From: Prochilodus magdalenae
Taxonomy: Eukaryota; Chordata; Actinopteri; Characiformes; Prochilodontidae
Direction: 5' to 3'
NCBI GenBank assembly: GCA_024036415.1
Contig: JAMWET010005072.1
Location: 247,501-311,500, forward strand
DNA length: 64,000 nucleotides
The position numbers were made by a program, and so were the translations under genes. This document shows, in pieces, positions 1-12,286 of this stretch (the stretch's first letter is position 1; the number at the start of each line of letters is the position of its first letter). The notes beneath the pieces are model-generated. The model made no database searches, was not told the origin of the DNA, and saw nothing but the letters and a program-made list of their open reading frames with translations.

Positions 1-169
1 AAAGGACTCTAAGAGATGTGTATATGCCTCATCGCTGAATAAACGGGCAAGTGGTATACCGCCAGTGTGTGTACGAGTGTCTGCTCCATTGTGCTTCGTG
101 CTTCACCGGCCTCTAAAGCTCACCATCCGGGCTGGAGCTGGAAATTCTATGCTCTCTGGCTTCAAAGCG

Positions 170-340
170 TTACAAGGTGGGCCACTGTAGTGTTAGGAGT
201 CTTGCCCAAGGACTCTTATTGGTGTAGCACAGCATAGTAACCGGGACCGGGATTGAAACCCCCATCTCTTAGATGGTCTGGTAGCTCCCTGGTGGGTAGT
301 GGGTACTCTCAGTGGGGCTGCGATAGACTGACCGCAGTGC
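170..340 (-). repeat. antisense tRNA-derived SINE-like fragment
   Basis: The segment shares ttaggagtcttgcccaagg and ctcttattggtgtagcac with 51473-51650 and 60609-60750. The block gggattgaaaccccc resembles a reversed tRNA B box, as in common fish SINEs. The 5' half of the repeat is missing here. Confidence 0.5.
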
Positions 341-950
341 AGACTAATCAGGTAGCACTCACTCTATTAACAAGGAATTCAATTAGACAGCCAATCAGCA
401 GCTTAGATTCTGGAACCAGCATGCTCAGCGGCTCAGCTGATAAGACTCCAATGACATACTTTGATGCTCTGTAGAACTGAAGTCTACCAGATCCGGCAGC
501 ACCTCTCTAGCCGATCGCCATGTGAATGAGTCTGTGAGTAAATCATGTGTTGGATTGCTCCGTGATGGCTCATTAACCCCACACACTTTATTTGCCCGTG
601 AACCTTGTGGTTTGGCAGCCAGATCTAAGCTGGTGGTCTTGAAGTTATTACGCTTTTATTCGAACCTGTGGTCGGCAAACAGGAATTCTCCTCGGCTCCA
701 CGTGTGCGAGAGGAATTAGCAGCAGTTTGTAGACTTTAACCATTCTCACCTGCTAATGAGGCACAGAGAACATCCTTTCCCATGCCTCCCATTCCTCCAG
801 CATGACGGAGACGCAGTGTTAACTTTCTGGGGGTTTTTTGGAGCAGGGAATTTCAGGAATCTGTTTGGAAGGCATCATAGGCAGAGACTGCTTAAAGGAA
901 CCAATTTTTTGGAATCTTTCCTCTGTATTTTACGCTCCATCACCATCACC
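341..950. other. no recognised gene
   Basis: Short open frames only, with no splice-bounded coding signal and no repeat that recurs in the window. Confidence 0.4.
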
Positions 951-954
951 ACCA

Positions 955-1768
955 CCAGTACCCAGAAGGAATCACCCGACAGCAGTGTAACTTGGTGGGT
1001 AGGTTTGACACCATGAGACATGAGAATGATCCAAGTTTCACGCTCGGCTGTGCAAGTACGGGCCTTATCACTGTACCTGACCGACTCTAAGGTTGTCCTG
1101 ACGCGCTTGCTTTCCCCTCTGACTTGTGCTGTGGTGTTGGTACCTTCCTTTACAAGTGAAGCAAGGAGGCATTTGGGCAGTTGGAAGGGGTTGCATCATA
1201 TGACTCCAGGAAGCTGGATGGTGTTATTGACGTATTGTGCGCCATACCAGATGTGTGGATACTATCATAGCTTGCTGTAAGCAACAGTGGCTAGAACGAG
1301 GCACTCACCAGCGAGATGAAAGATCAGGGACACCTACATGAACAACCAAGAGAGAAAACGGACAAACTGTCCAACATGCATGGACGGACCCAACAGCCAT
1401 GAATGCAGACACTGAGTGGGCAGCGATGCCCTCCTAAGCCATCCTCTTAGTGCCAGCATTATTGGCAGACGGCTGCACAACACAGGACTTCATGCACACA
1501 GGCCGTTACGACGACTGTCCTTAACACCACTTCACCAAAGACTGCAGTGGTGTCGTGCCAGACTGTCCTGGAGTGACTCAGAATCTTCAGTGACCAGTCC
1601 TGCTTTTGTCTTGGTGGAGACAACCAACGAATCTGTGTGTGGAGGCACCGTGGTCAGCACCAAGATGGACGGTTTTTGTCACACGTGACACATCCAGAAG
1701 GCCTGGTGTCACTCCACCTCCAGCCCAACCGTACCATCTGCAGGAACTGTGTGAGAGTATTCAAACTA
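955..1768 (+). mobile_element. Tc1-like relic, family B copy 1, internally deleted
   Basis: It starts with a degenerate cccagaaggaatcacccgaca end and carries transposase fragments (SWSDSESS; then a [18 protein letters not shown] block near 1600-1670 in shifted frames). A unique-looking block at 1090-1380 separates the two parts. A family A element (1769) interrupts its 3' part at a TA. Confidence 0.6.
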
Positions 1769-2177
1769 CAGGGGTTGGACAATGAAACTGAAACACCTGG
1801 TTTTAGACCACAATCATTTATTAGTATGGTGTAGGGCCTCCTTTTGCGGCCAATACAGCGTCAGTTCGTCTTGGGAATGACATATACTGCGTCCTGCACA
1901 GTGGTCAGAGGGAGTTTAAGCCATTCTTCTTGCAGGATAGTGGCCAGGTCACTACGTGATGCTGGTGGAGGTTCGTCCTTCTAGGTGGTATGCTGACATT
2001 ACCCTGGATACCGTGGCTCTTGATACATCACAAAGACTTGCTGTCTTGGTCACAGATGCGCCAGCAAGACGTGCACCAACAATCTGTCCTCTTTTGAACT
2101 CTGGTATGTCACCCATAATGTTGTGTGCATTGCAGTATTTTGAGCAGAACTGTGCTCTTACCTGCTAACTGAACCTT
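1769..2177 (-). mobile_element. Tc1-like MITE, family A copy 1, truncated
   Basis: It begins with the terminal repeat CAGGGGTTGGACAATG after a TA at 1767-1768 and matches 3927-4459 until gaacctt at 2177, where it meets a family C repeat. The second terminal repeat is missing. It lies nested inside family B copy 1. Confidence 0.8.
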
Positions 2178-2500
2178 GTCCCTGTAGACTGGGATTTTAG
2201 CCACTGCTGGTAGACCCGTATGACCGTACGCTTCCATACACCTGCAGATTCAGCTACTTCCTTCACACTATGGTCTTTGGCCACACCCACATGCTCAGTC
2301 CATCCATTTAGCCAATCATTAACATCTGCTCTGGAGCGTTTTCTACACATGGAACGAGACATTCCCTGCACTGTAGCACCTCTTCCCAATCTATGAATCC
2401 CGTCACTCACACCCCACAGGTATTTTAAGCCCCATCATCCTTGTGCAGCGCCATCTGCAGGAGCCTGAAGTTACTACCAGCTCAAACATGCAAGGTGCTG
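2178..2500 (-). repeat. dispersed repeat family C, copy 1
   Basis: It matches 5001-5315 and, in shorter form, 61950-62130 (core gtacgcttccatacacctgc). On the minus strand it encodes SAGVWKRTVIRVYQQWLKS, which resembles a helix-turn-helix of a Tc1-like transposase amino end; that assignment is weak. Confidence 0.5.
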
Positions 2501-3204
2501 TGAGCTTATGTGGACTGTGGACTGTATGGTATGCATTGAAGCTGTTTACATCCAGCTGTTGCAAAAAGAAATGGGATACAGATATAACAAAATATGAAAC
2601 AAACTTTCTGAATGATTAATTTCAATAAGCAACCTGCATGAAATCTGCTTTCTATCTCCTTCACATGCATCTAGGGGTGTCGGGCGGGAGCTGCTGAAAC
2701 CAGTTTAAGACAGCATGCGATGTTATTCTGAGTGAGAGATCGGAATGCCGCCCCCCATTAACACGTTATTGATCATCGCAGAGGTCCGCTGCACTCTGGC
2801 AGCTTGATCAGGAACACATGTGACACAAACATCTGCATGGACACGAACACTGGGATATAAAAAGTGACCCCATAATGGAGGCCAACTGTGAGCCTCCCGT
2901 TTTTAGGAAGTCTTACCCGGAACACTCTTTCCATTAATGCCTGCCCACGGTTCCTCTTTAATAAGCCCTCTCCTTCTCTCTGAAGGACGTTTACAAGTCT
3001 AATACCAACAAGCCTCAAATATGAGAGTGCAGGCTGCAGCCTTTGAAGGAGTATAATTATTTACCTAGGAAACCTATTTTTAGCAGACCCAGCTCGGGTC
3101 AAATCCCGGGCCACTGCTGAACGTTTGGAAGATCTAAGCAACACCCGACCAAAATATCTGATGTAAACAAAGTCATTGTGGTTTAATGTGAAACGCTCCA
3201 TTCT
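2501..3204. other. no recognised gene
   Basis: I see only short unsupported open frames here and no repeat that recurs in the window. Confidence 0.4.
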
Positions 3205-3335
3205 GGAGAGGTAGCTTGCCAAGTCAGAATTGTTCACAGAGGTAGTGATGGGAACCAGACGTCCAAAGAGTTTAATGCCTCTGAATGTTCTCTCAAAGAA
3301 AGTGATTGGAAGAAGTGATCATGAATATGGAGCCT
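3205..3335. repeat. short dispersed repeat, two copies in window
   Basis: The stretch gagaggtagcttgccaagtc to ccagacgtccaaag is similar to 9823-9930 on the same strand. No family name is recognised. Confidence 0.45.
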
Positions 3336-3652
3336 GATGCCCGAGACATGGTTGACCATTTATTACAGATATAGTTTTGGCCTATAGCACATCTTCTATA
3401 CAAATACAAAATGGCACCAAAATAAATTTAAAATGTTAAATTGCATATAAGAACTGAGACGACACATGTAGATTCCCTGGTGGGGGATGGATAGTATATA
3501 AAATGACCATATTTGGAATGTAGACATCACTGTAAACTTCCAGTTCCAATCAACACCACGGTAAAGAAGTCTCATTCCGTCCCATCCTTCCCCAGTCATA
3601 TGCTTTTGTATGGAAAACAAAAATGCATAATCAATAGTTTTTTTTAAAAAAG

Positions 3653-3902
3653 AGGCTGTCCAATGAAAACCATGTCTCCACTTTTGTTGATTTTGACTTT
3701 AATGCATCGTTTAAACACAGCACTTGCCTTTTTTGTTGTGTAAAGGTTTCATGAGCAAAGGACCAACAGACATTGCTCAAAACTGCTTAGATAAATTGTC
3801 TGGTTCCATTGACTTGCATTTAAATTACATTAGGTTTTTGGCATCTCCTATACAGTTGTACATTTTGGAGATGCCTGCTTTTCATTGGACACTCACAAGA
3901 TA
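3653..3902. mobile_element. MITE family E, copy 1 (degenerate ends)
   Basis: It opens ggctgtccaatgaaaa and ends ttttcattggacac, an inverted-repeat layout shared with 33577-33830 and 46250-46503. The interior, with ggttccattgacttgcattta, is also shared. Confidence 0.7.
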
Positions 3903-3926
3903 TGTATGTAAGTATTTATATATATA

Positions 3927-4459
3927 CAGGGGCTGGACAATGAAACTGAAACACCTGGTTTTAGACCACAATCATTTATTAGTATGGTGTAGGGCCTCCT
4001 TTTGCGGCCAATACAGCGTCAGTTGGTCTTGGGAATGACATATACTGCGTCCTGCACAGTGGTCAGAGGGATTGTAAGCCATTCTTCTTGCAGGATAGTG
4101 GCCAGGTCACTACGTGATGCTGGTGGAGGTTCGTCCTTCTTGGTGGTATGCTGACATTACCCTGGATACCGTGGCTCTTGATACATCACAAAGACTTGCT
4201 GTCTTGGTCACAGATGCGCCAGCAAGACGTGCACCAACAATCTGTCCTCTTTTGAACTCTGGTATGTCACCCATAATGTTGTGTGCATTGCAGTATTTTG
4301 AGCAGAACTGTGCTCTTACCTGCTAACTGAACCTTCACACTCTGCTCTTACTGGTGCAATGTGCAGTTAATGAAGATTGGCCACCAGGCTGGTCCAATTT
4401 AGCCATGAGACCTCCCACACTAAAATGACAGGTGTTTCAGTTTCATTGTCCAACCCCTG
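3927..4459 (-). mobile_element. Tc1-like MITE, family A copy 2, complete (533 bp)
   Basis: The terminal repeats CAGGGGCTGGACAATG and CATTGTCCAACCCCTG are flanked by TA on both sides. The interior keeps only the two ends of a Tc1-like transposase read on the minus strand: an amino-terminal part with GVTYQSSKED/ARLAGASVTKT-like character and the last residues before the 3' end. The middle is deleted at a junction identical to that at 43812-44344. Confidence 0.9.
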
Positions 4460-5000
4460 TATATATCTTTTCAGGTCCCCCTTTGCAATGCCTCTGGTTA
4501 GAAAAGCAATTTGTAAAATGATGTAACCTATTAAATTCATACTCCAAATCAACATGGATTCATACTCCATCCCTTTACTCTTCAAGAGCTTTTCCATCCA
4601 GTTGTTGAGCTTCAGCTATTGGCTACCTGTCCTTAAATGATCTAAGCAGGAGCAGAACCTCAGATAAGAGGTTATAAGATGCCTTCAGGGCAGCAGCGCT
4701 ACTTCATCCTCCTGTGTTGGACTGATTCAACTCAATGCTACAGTGACTCACTATCACCTCTTCAGGTACAAAGTGGTATTATGAGACAGGGTGGACTGGG
4801 GCTAGTTGGTTAGCATGCTAATGTGACTAGATTAACTCATTTACTTGTGACTGAAACGATCCTAACAGCATAAAGCATAAATAACAGCTGTGACTGGATT
4901 TGGCATGGACAAGTTTCTGGATGTAGGCCACGACAACAGTCAGACACTTTAGCATCAAAGAATTGTGTAGTTGGGCCAGATTTGGAGGTCCGAGGAGAAT
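4460..5000. other. no recognised gene
   Basis: Low coding signal. The block 4600-4720 has the look of an old dispersed repeat but I cannot place it. Confidence 0.35.
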
Positions 5001-5315
5001 TCCCTGTAGACTGACATTTTAGCCACTGCTGGTAGACCTGTATGTACGCTTCCATACACCTGCAGATTCAGCTACTTCCTGCACACTATGGTCTTTGGCC
5101 ACGCCCAAACGCAGTCACTCCTTTTAGCCAATCATTAACATCTGCTCTGGAGCGTTTTCCACACATGGACTGAGACATTCCCTGCACTGTAGCACCTCTT
5201 CCCAATCTATGGATCCCGTCACTCACACCCCACAGGTGTTTATTGCTCCATCCTCCTCGTGCAGTGCCATCTGCATGAACCTGAAGTTACTACCACCTTA
5301 AACATGCAAGGTGAC
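5001..5315 (-). repeat. dispersed repeat family C, copy 2
   Basis: It is co-linear with 2178-2500 (shared gctctggagcgttttc and cattccctgcactgtagc). Its left boundary, tccctgtagactg, is shared with copy 1, which suggests a real element end. Confidence 0.5.
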
Positions 5316-5467
5316 CTCCAGCTGCTCAGATACCTTAACACACTTCTAAAGACACAATTGTGGAATCTTCTTGAGAGATGAGCATGTCTTTAGGGCATGT
5401 CTGTAGATGCAGTCGTTAGATGTCTTGATCATAAACCTTAGATGTAGAACACATACATACATACATA

Positions 5468-6262
5468 CAGTGAGGAAAATAAGAAAATAAGAGAACCGGA
5501 GCCACTCCTTGGTTATCCTGGCTGTGTGCTTTGGGTCATTGTCATGTTGGAAGACCCAGCCACGACCCATCTTCAGTGCTCTAACTGAGGGAAGGAGGTT
5601 GTTCCCCAAAATCTCGCAATACATGGCCCCGGTCATCCTCTCCTTAACACAGTGCAGTCGTCCTGTCCCATGTGCAGAAAAACACCCCCACAGCATGATG
5701 CTTCCACCCCCATGCTTCACAGTAGGGATGGTGTTTTTGGGATGGTACTCATCATTCTTCGTCCTCCAAACACAGCGAGTGGAATTAAGACCATCTGACC
5801 ACAGAACTTTCTCCCATGACTCTGGATCATCCAAATGGTCATGGGCAAACTTAAGACGGGCCTGGACGTGTGCTGATTTAAGCAGGGGAACCTTCCATGC
5901 ATGACTTTAAACTATGATGTCTTAGTGTATTATCCACAGTAACCTTGGAAACAGTGGTGCCAGCTCTCTTCAGGTCACTGACCAGCTCCTCCCGTGTAGT
6001 TCTGGGCTGATTCCTCACCTTTCTTAGGATCATTGATACGCCACGAGGTGAGATCTTGCGTGGAGCCCCAGTCCGAGGGAGATTGACAGACATGTTTAGC
6101 TCCTCCCATTTTCTAATAATTGCTCCAACTGTTGATCTTTTTTTAGATTATGTCTCTCACAGTGGACATGCACCTAAGATGAAAATTTCAGACCCCTCCA
6201 TGATTTCTAAGTGGGAGAACTTGCAAAGTCGCAGGGTGTTCAAATACTTATTTTCCTCACTG
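5468..6262 (-). mobile_element. Tc1-like transposon with broken transposase (795 bp)
   Basis: Perfect terminal repeats CAGTGAGGAAAATAAG and its complement are flanked by TA on each side. Minus-strand frames 5878-6093 and about 5500-5834 carry Tc1-like transposase parts: [10 protein letters not shown], then [25 protein letters not shown] and [18 protein letters not shown]. The residues expected just after the first catalytic Asp are missing, the frame is broken, and everything after KEWL up to the left terminal repeat is deleted, including the last catalytic Glu. It is a non-functional relic that could be moved only in trans. Confidence 0.9.
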
Positions 6263-7969
6263 TACATACATACAATCAATACACACAATCAACCCTTTAA
6301 AGCTATCCAGTGTATTTTGCTGTTATACTTTATGTAGCTATATTTAAGCCCCTGTGAGCACAACTGCAGCGAGTTTCTTGCTTGTTTCCTGTGAGCATAA
6401 CCCGAAGTGATTTCTCCACTGAATGGGATTCCTAGCGCTTCAGAAAACAGTCTGGAATAAATCAGCAAATATTTCTGCTCTCAGAACACGCTCCAAATTA
6501 CTCCAAGAACATCTTGCAGAGTTTATCATTCTGTCATGGGCTCCGAGGACCGCTTCCAACCCTAGCTATTTGTGCAAAACCATTAAACGCACTCTCCATC
6601 CGCGTCATGTCTTGTCGGACATGCTTTCCTGTTTTGGTTTACTCTTTCGCTTCACTTTTGGCTAAGGACACCCTACAGGCCTCCGAGGAGGGGAATGCAG
6701 AGGAGGGGTCTGAGTCCAAGGTGAGGACCAAGTGAACTTACTGGAGGAAAAGAAATAAAATCAAAACAAACAAGCACTTCCCTTCCCTCCCTCCGAACAT
6801 GCTCTTCCTCAATGGAATCTGCCCCTGTCACGGCCCGGAGAGCTTCCACATGGACCGCAGAACGTTGTGTGCTCTCCTGATTTGACCCCATTTACCATTC
6901 ACCACAGGATTAAACCCCGTATCAGAGATAAAGCTGACGTGAAGAAATGACTGATGTCTTTTATAGGTTATAGGCTGTAAAGCCCTGGCACCAAGTAAGT
7001 TCATCTTCATGTGTAAATCCAGTGAATATTCCAGTGTCCATTGATAGGACAATGTTTTTCACCAAATTCTCCTCTACATTCCTCAACAATCACAGGCCTG
7101 ATGGGGATCATCCCAAACACACAGCTTTAGCAACACTGTGATCTCCTTGTGGTCTTTCATAGCCAGTTGCCACCAATCTAGAATGGATTGCGTTTAGGGC
7201 TGCCCTCTAGAAGTCGACGAGTCGAATCATCAGTTGAAGACCCTTCAAGTCGACTGACAACAGTGACTCGTAAAACAGACCAAAAAACAGACCACTGGGG
7301 GAACACCAGCCATGTAGTAGAAGCGATTGTGAACATGTTAGTAGGTGGGGCCGATAGACTGAAGATGTATATAGAGTATATACTGTATGTTGTGCTAGGT
7401 TGTACAGTGTTGTGGGACTATGTAGAGGGGTAGTGGTGCAGTGTTGGTGCCGTATGAGTTATTGGGCTATTGAGGGCCTACCTCCTCTCCTGAACCATGT
7501 TTCATGTTCCACAGCCATCCAGGGGTCTAGGAACATTGGTGCTGGTGTTGCTATCTCTGGGTAGGTGAAAACTACTGTCTCCCCTATTACTCAGAACAAC
7601 GCTAGCCAACACAAACATCTGCTGGTGGAGAGAACTGACAGTTAGTGTTCGTCGAGTTAGCAGCAGTTTGAAAAGATGCACATGTTTCTGAGGAAGCACA
7701 TGCTCGCCTTCGGTCCCCCAGGTGGGTGAGAATTGGCCACGACTAACTGAGGGGAAATTAGGTATAAAAAAAACAGCCTGCTGGAGAAGAATCCCAAGAG
7801 GCTCCTGATGAAGCTGCTTGAGTGAATGCGAAGGATCTAAAAAAGGTGAATAATGTTCTGGGAATATGCAGTGTAATCCCCTATTAATGTTTCCAGTGGG
7901 AAGAAGATCCCTTTGGGTTCCCAGCATGTTCTTCTCAGCCCTCAGTAACATACATACCTCTCACCCACT
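6263..7969. other. no recognised gene
   Basis: The longest open frame is 149 codons on the minus strand at 7502-7951; it has no recognised domain and no splice support. The segment 7190-7290 may be an old repeat. Confidence 0.35.
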
Positions 7970-8330
7970 ACAAGAGACAGTGGCTGCACTGACCAGCACC
8001 TTTCAGGGACAGGTTCCTCCACCTGTGGTGTGGTAAGAAGAGATACCGCAGCTCTTTTCTCCATACTGCTATTAGGCTCTACAACCTCCTCAAGCAGAGC
8101 GTCAGAGGCTCACTACTGTATTACACCATAGGGGTCCATATCTATCTATATATTTAACGTAACTCAATTATTGTGCAATATTTGCCTCATCACCTATATA
8201 TTACCTGTATACATCCGCCAACTGCTGCCAACATCTCTTAATTCATGCACTCTGTACCACCTCTGGTATGAGATCATAACTGCAATATCTTCAAAATATC
8301 TGAGCAATATCTATTTAAATTATTAAGTAT
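7970..8330 (+). mobile_element. LINE 3' end (L2/Rex-like)
   Basis: The + strand encodes KKRYRSSFLHTAIRLYNLL near 8035-8100, a typical carboxyl end of fish L2/Rex-type retrotransposon ORF2, followed by an AT-rich tail that runs into microsatellite DNA. The element is truncated at its 5' side. Confidence 0.6.
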
Positions 8331-8373
8331 TTTCGAATGTTGTGCTGAGAATAAATTCTTCATTTATTATCAA

Positions 8374-8376
<3 letters not shown>

Positions 8377-8456
<80 letters not shown>
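8377..8456. repeat. (AT)n microsatellite
   Basis: About 40 uninterrupted AT dinucleotides. Confidence 0.98.
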
Positions 8457-8459
<3 letters not shown>

Positions 8460-8705
8460 GTGTAGTATAGAATACGTGTATATGTGAAGTATAGAATACG
8501 GGTATATGTGTAGTATAGAATACGGGTATATGTGTAGTATAGAATACAGGTATATGTGTAGTATAGAATGCGGGTATATGTGTAGTATAGAATACGGGTA
8601 TATGTGTAGTATAGAATACAGGTATATGTGTAGTATAGAATATGGGTATATGTAGTATAGAATATGGGTATATGTAGTATAGAATACGTGTATATGTAAT
8701 ATAGA
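8457..8705. repeat. 24-bp minisatellite
   Basis: About ten units built on tagtatagaatacgggtat, with 22-bp variants at the right end. The 128-codon minus-strand frame here (repeating PVFYTTHI) is a by-product of the 24-bp period and not a gene. Confidence 0.95.
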
Positions 8706-9080
8706 ACACGTTATCAGATCATTAGACCTCTCAAATGGGTCGAAACTTATAGGAACAAAAACAATCCTTTGAAATAAGATAAATCTGTGTAAAGAACTTT
8801 ACAGACTTTTAAAAGGCTTGTGACTCATACGTCACTGTGGGCTCTTATGGGTTAACATGTAACCCTATATGAACATGATCTGACACAAACATCTACAAAA
8901 CACTCTTGGACATTAGATTAAAACCTCCTATATTGTAGGTAACATTAGTTCTCGGAACCTTCCCGGGTATTCGGGTTGCTAGTGATGTGATATCTTCTCG
9001 ATTCCTTTTATAATGTGGTAAAATCAGCCAATTAAGTCTATTGTATGGCACTGTGGGTTGCTGAAACATGGCCCTGCCAC
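8706..9080. other. no recognised gene
   Basis: Nothing supported between the minisatellite and the next repeat. Confidence 0.4.
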
Positions 9081-9084
9081 AGCA

Positions 9085-9300
9085 GCCAAGACATTCGTTC
9101 GTCTTCTAATCTGCTTCTCCTTCTGGGTCACAGAGAGTGCCGGAGGCTGTCCCAGTGCTTATTGGGTGGGGGGAAGAAACACCCTGGTCAGGCCACCAGC
9201 CTACTGCAGGGCAGACATATACATGTCTGTAGACTGTGGGAGGAAACCCACACAGACCCACGGAGATCCATGTTCATTGTGGGCTCTGTCAGTTAACCCA
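9085..9300. repeat. dispersed fish repeat with gtgggaggaaaccc core
   Basis: The motif agactgtgggaggaaaccca is frequent in dispersed vertebrate repeats. The segment precedes a tetranucleotide tract. The exact family is not assigned. Confidence 0.4.
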
Positions 9301-9392
9301 GAGCTAGCATCGGTAGCAGTGGTCCAAAAACCCGTGTACAGGAGCTGTAAATTCTTTACATGCAGAAAACACAGATCAAAGGAGGTCCTGTT

Positions 9393-9393
<1 letters not shown>

Positions 9394-9444
<51 letters not shown>
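9394..9444. repeat. (ATCT)n microsatellite
   Basis: About 12 tetranucleotide units. Confidence 0.97.
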
Positions 9445-9822
9445 AATAAGAATATTAAATAATAATTATTAATATATAAGCCTATTAAATATTATATATC
9501 TAATCTTTAATAGGCAACTAAAGTCTTGATCATCTGTGCTGTGAATGATGAGGCTAACGCTAGACTGAATGAATCCCTGACTTACTCTTAAGCTATTAAT
9601 GTTAAGATTAATTATTAAGTAACTGCTATGAAACCAAATGGAGTTTCCTTCTTTTCCAGCCCATCTCGCCCATGTTCCTTATCTCTCTGTCCAGTCTCTG
9701 TTCCTCAAAGGAGGTTCGGCATTCTAGCTTAGAAGGGAACAATGTTTCAAAGTACCTGCATGGTTAAATCATTAAGATGTAAAACAAAGTCACTCTGAGT
9801 AGCTTTGGTGTGACATTCCCTG

Positions 9823-9930
9823 TTCTAGAGAAACTTACCAAGTCAGAGATGTTCACATTGGTGGTGATGGGAAGCAGACATCTAAAGCTACGTCACAGAC
9901 GGGGGTTACATAAATGGTTCAGCCTGATGT
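9823..9930. repeat. short dispersed repeat, second copy
   Basis: Similar to 3205-3335 over gagaaacttaccaagtcaga to cagacatctaaag. Confidence 0.45.
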
Positions 9931-10600
9931 CAGTAATGAAACTTGGTGAGTGGGTTCGACATTGTGAGACATGCAAATGAAGTTTCAGGCTCAGCCGTGC
10001 ATGCAAGCGAGTAAACTAGGACGGGCTTTACTGCTGGCAGACGGCTGTACGATGCAGGACTACATGCACACAGACTGTTACAATGACTGTCCTTAACACC
10101 ACGTCACCATCACCAAAGACTGCAGTGGTGTTGTACCACACTGTCATGGAGTGACTCTGAATGGTAGCGGGTCATCTTCAGTGACGAGTCCCGCTTTTGT
10201 CTTGGTGGAGACGCCCAACGAATCCGTGTGTGGAGGCACCGTGGTCAGCACCAAGATAAACGGCTTGTTGTCACGTGTCCAGAAGACCTGATGTCACTCC
10301 ACCTCCACCCCTACCGCACCATCTGCAGGAACTGTGTGAGGATATTCAAGCTGCATAGGATGGATTATCACAGGACACCATTAGGAACCTCTACCGCTCC
10401 ATGCCGAGACGTCTGGCGTGTTGGGTTAGCAAACACGGTGACTCGACGCCATACTGAAAGACAGACTTCTGTAGGTGTAGCTCAATAAATATTGATCATA
10501 TCAGTCTAAATGTACCATCAGTTATTGATCCTGGTCACCTTTATCTTCCTACCCAACACCACCGCACTCCCACACCTCCTTCTGGAACATTCCCATCACC
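9931..10600 (+). mobile_element. Tc1-like relic, family B copy 2
   Basis: It contains the family block gaaacttggtgagtgggttc, then FSDESRF-type coding (tcagtgacgagtcccgcttt at 10179), [12 protein letters not shown] and a carboxyl end read in shifted frames. It ends with the shared tail caataaatattgatcatatc to cctccttctgg. The transposase middle is deleted and the frame is broken. Confidence 0.75.
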
Positions 10601-11095
10601 ACCACTGTAAAGAAAGCAGGGGCTTTATGTTTTAAATGGACACCGAAACACTCTGAATGACACCTGAGACTGAATCATTCCAGTAGAATTCCCCACAATT
10701 CCCCACTGTCCACAACTCCAGCCCAAGTTCTGAGCTCTCTGCTGTTTCTGCCCACACTGACGAGCACTAGGCTGAACTAGTAAAATGCATGTACCCGTAT
10801 GTGCACGGACCGTTTGGGTATAAAGGGTTAATTTCATCTGTTTGTATTTATTCATTTCAATAGCTCATCCTTTACTATACCTTTCAGTGTGCTCTCGCTC
10901 TACAAGCACACCACTGTGCGTCAGTTATTCATTTTTGGACACTGACTTGTGGAACGTTGCAAAAATGCCAGATGGCAAACGCCATGGATCAAAGTGAGCT
11001 GAAATTCTATAAATTTGTCTTTGACCAGTGCATGGAAGATAAAGGTGCCTGTCCTTCCCTGGCCAGACATTTGTTAGCAATTAGGCCGGGGCATG

Positions 11096-11097
<2 letters not shown>
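10601..11097. other. upstream region of scara3, no recognised gene
   Basis: No coding or repeat signal that I can support. Confidence 0.35.

Positions 11098-11162
<65 letters not shown>
11098..11162. repeat. (CT)n tract 0.4 kb upstream of the scara3 start
   Basis: An uninterrupted polypurine-polypyrimidine tract of about 65 bp. Open frames through it are repeat artefacts. Confidence 0.97.
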
Positions 11163-11166
<4 letters not shown>

Positions 11167-11433
11167 CCTCTTTCCCCATGCTGTCTCCCACAGTGAAACA
11201 CACTCCCTCTCCCTGTTATGCCTCCCTCCAGACTGCACATGGTTACTAGTCTCTCTTTCCTCTGAAGGGAGAAACAGAATGTGATAGGCGCTGCGCTCCA
11301 GGCACCCTGACTCGAACATGTGGTGCAGCTTTTCTTCTGTTAGCTGATTTAAATCAGGCAGAGTAGCGTTTCCAGCTTTGAATGCTCTACACGCTGATCT
11401 TGATATAAACAAGCCTTGATGTAAACAAAAACA

Positions 11434-11553
11434 AGAATGCTGAAGTTTAAAGGCGGATTCTAATCGAGGGCACTTCTGCAGTCAGATTCCCAGACAGACG
11501 GCGAAGAACCTGCGCCTGTATCCACGAGACAACCTGATCTCCACACAGTCAGA
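11434..11553 (+). promoter_or_regulatory. probable scara3 5'UTR and core promoter edge
   Basis: About 120 nt precede the ATG without an in-frame continuation upstream. A TATAAA at 11404-11409 sits at a plausible distance from a start site near 11434. No initiator or CpG island is evident by eye, so the transcription start is a guess. Confidence 0.25.
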
Positions 11554-11560
11554 ATGAAAG
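11554..11560 (+). CDS. scara3: scara3 coding exon 1 (start codon, 7 nt)
   Basis: The exon encodes only ATG AAA G before a consensus donor gtacgt at 11561. The start is chosen because the mammalian protein also begins Met-Lys and because the leftover G matches the phase of the next exon. An intron of 12,577 nt follows. No other ATG upstream continues into a usable splice site. Confidence 0.82.
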
Positions 11561-12050
11561 GTACGTTCTCTCCGTTGATCCTCTTTTCATCAGCATGTCT
11601 TGCTTATGACCCCAGGAAGGACGTTTAAAAGTCCGCTCACATTCAGAGAAACTCGTGGACAGCTTGCTTTAAAGACCACACCACTCAACAGTGTGGGGAA
11701 ACCAGGATGTGCGGAGGTTGGATGGAAGACACTGTTTACTTGCTGTTGATGGGGCTTATTTCTGTTTCTCAGACATCACATACATTGAACAGTGTTGCAG
11801 GTATATTTGGATTGTAGTAAATATGCAGTGTATGCATATGGGTTACCTCTATTGTCTAGACATCATGCATTTCACCTATAGGGAAATATGTGTATGTAAA
11901 CTTAATGTATATATGTGTACCTCTTTTAACTGTGATGTTTGTAGTTTCACTGCATCACATGTGTTTATATATGTACTGGACATCTATTTTAAATGTGAAC
12001 CAACGCACACACACACACACACACGTGCACACTCACACACACACACATGT

Positions 12051-12084
<34 letters not shown>

Positions 12085-12123
12085 ACACACACACGTGCAC
12101 ACACACATACACACACACTCTCA

Positions 12124-12161
<38 letters not shown>

Positions 12162-12171
12162 CACTCACTCC

Positions 12172-12207
<36 letters not shown>

Positions 12208-12218
12208 CACTCACACCA

Positions 12219-12286
<68 letters not shown>

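Noticed and set aside
7502..7951. 149-codon minus-strand frame as a gene
   Set aside because: No recognised domain, no splice or promoter context and repeat-rich surroundings; an open frame of this length can occur by chance in 64 kb.
8323..8709. 128-codon frame with repeating PVFYTTHI
   Set aside because: Artefact of a 24-bp minisatellite next to an AT microsatellite.
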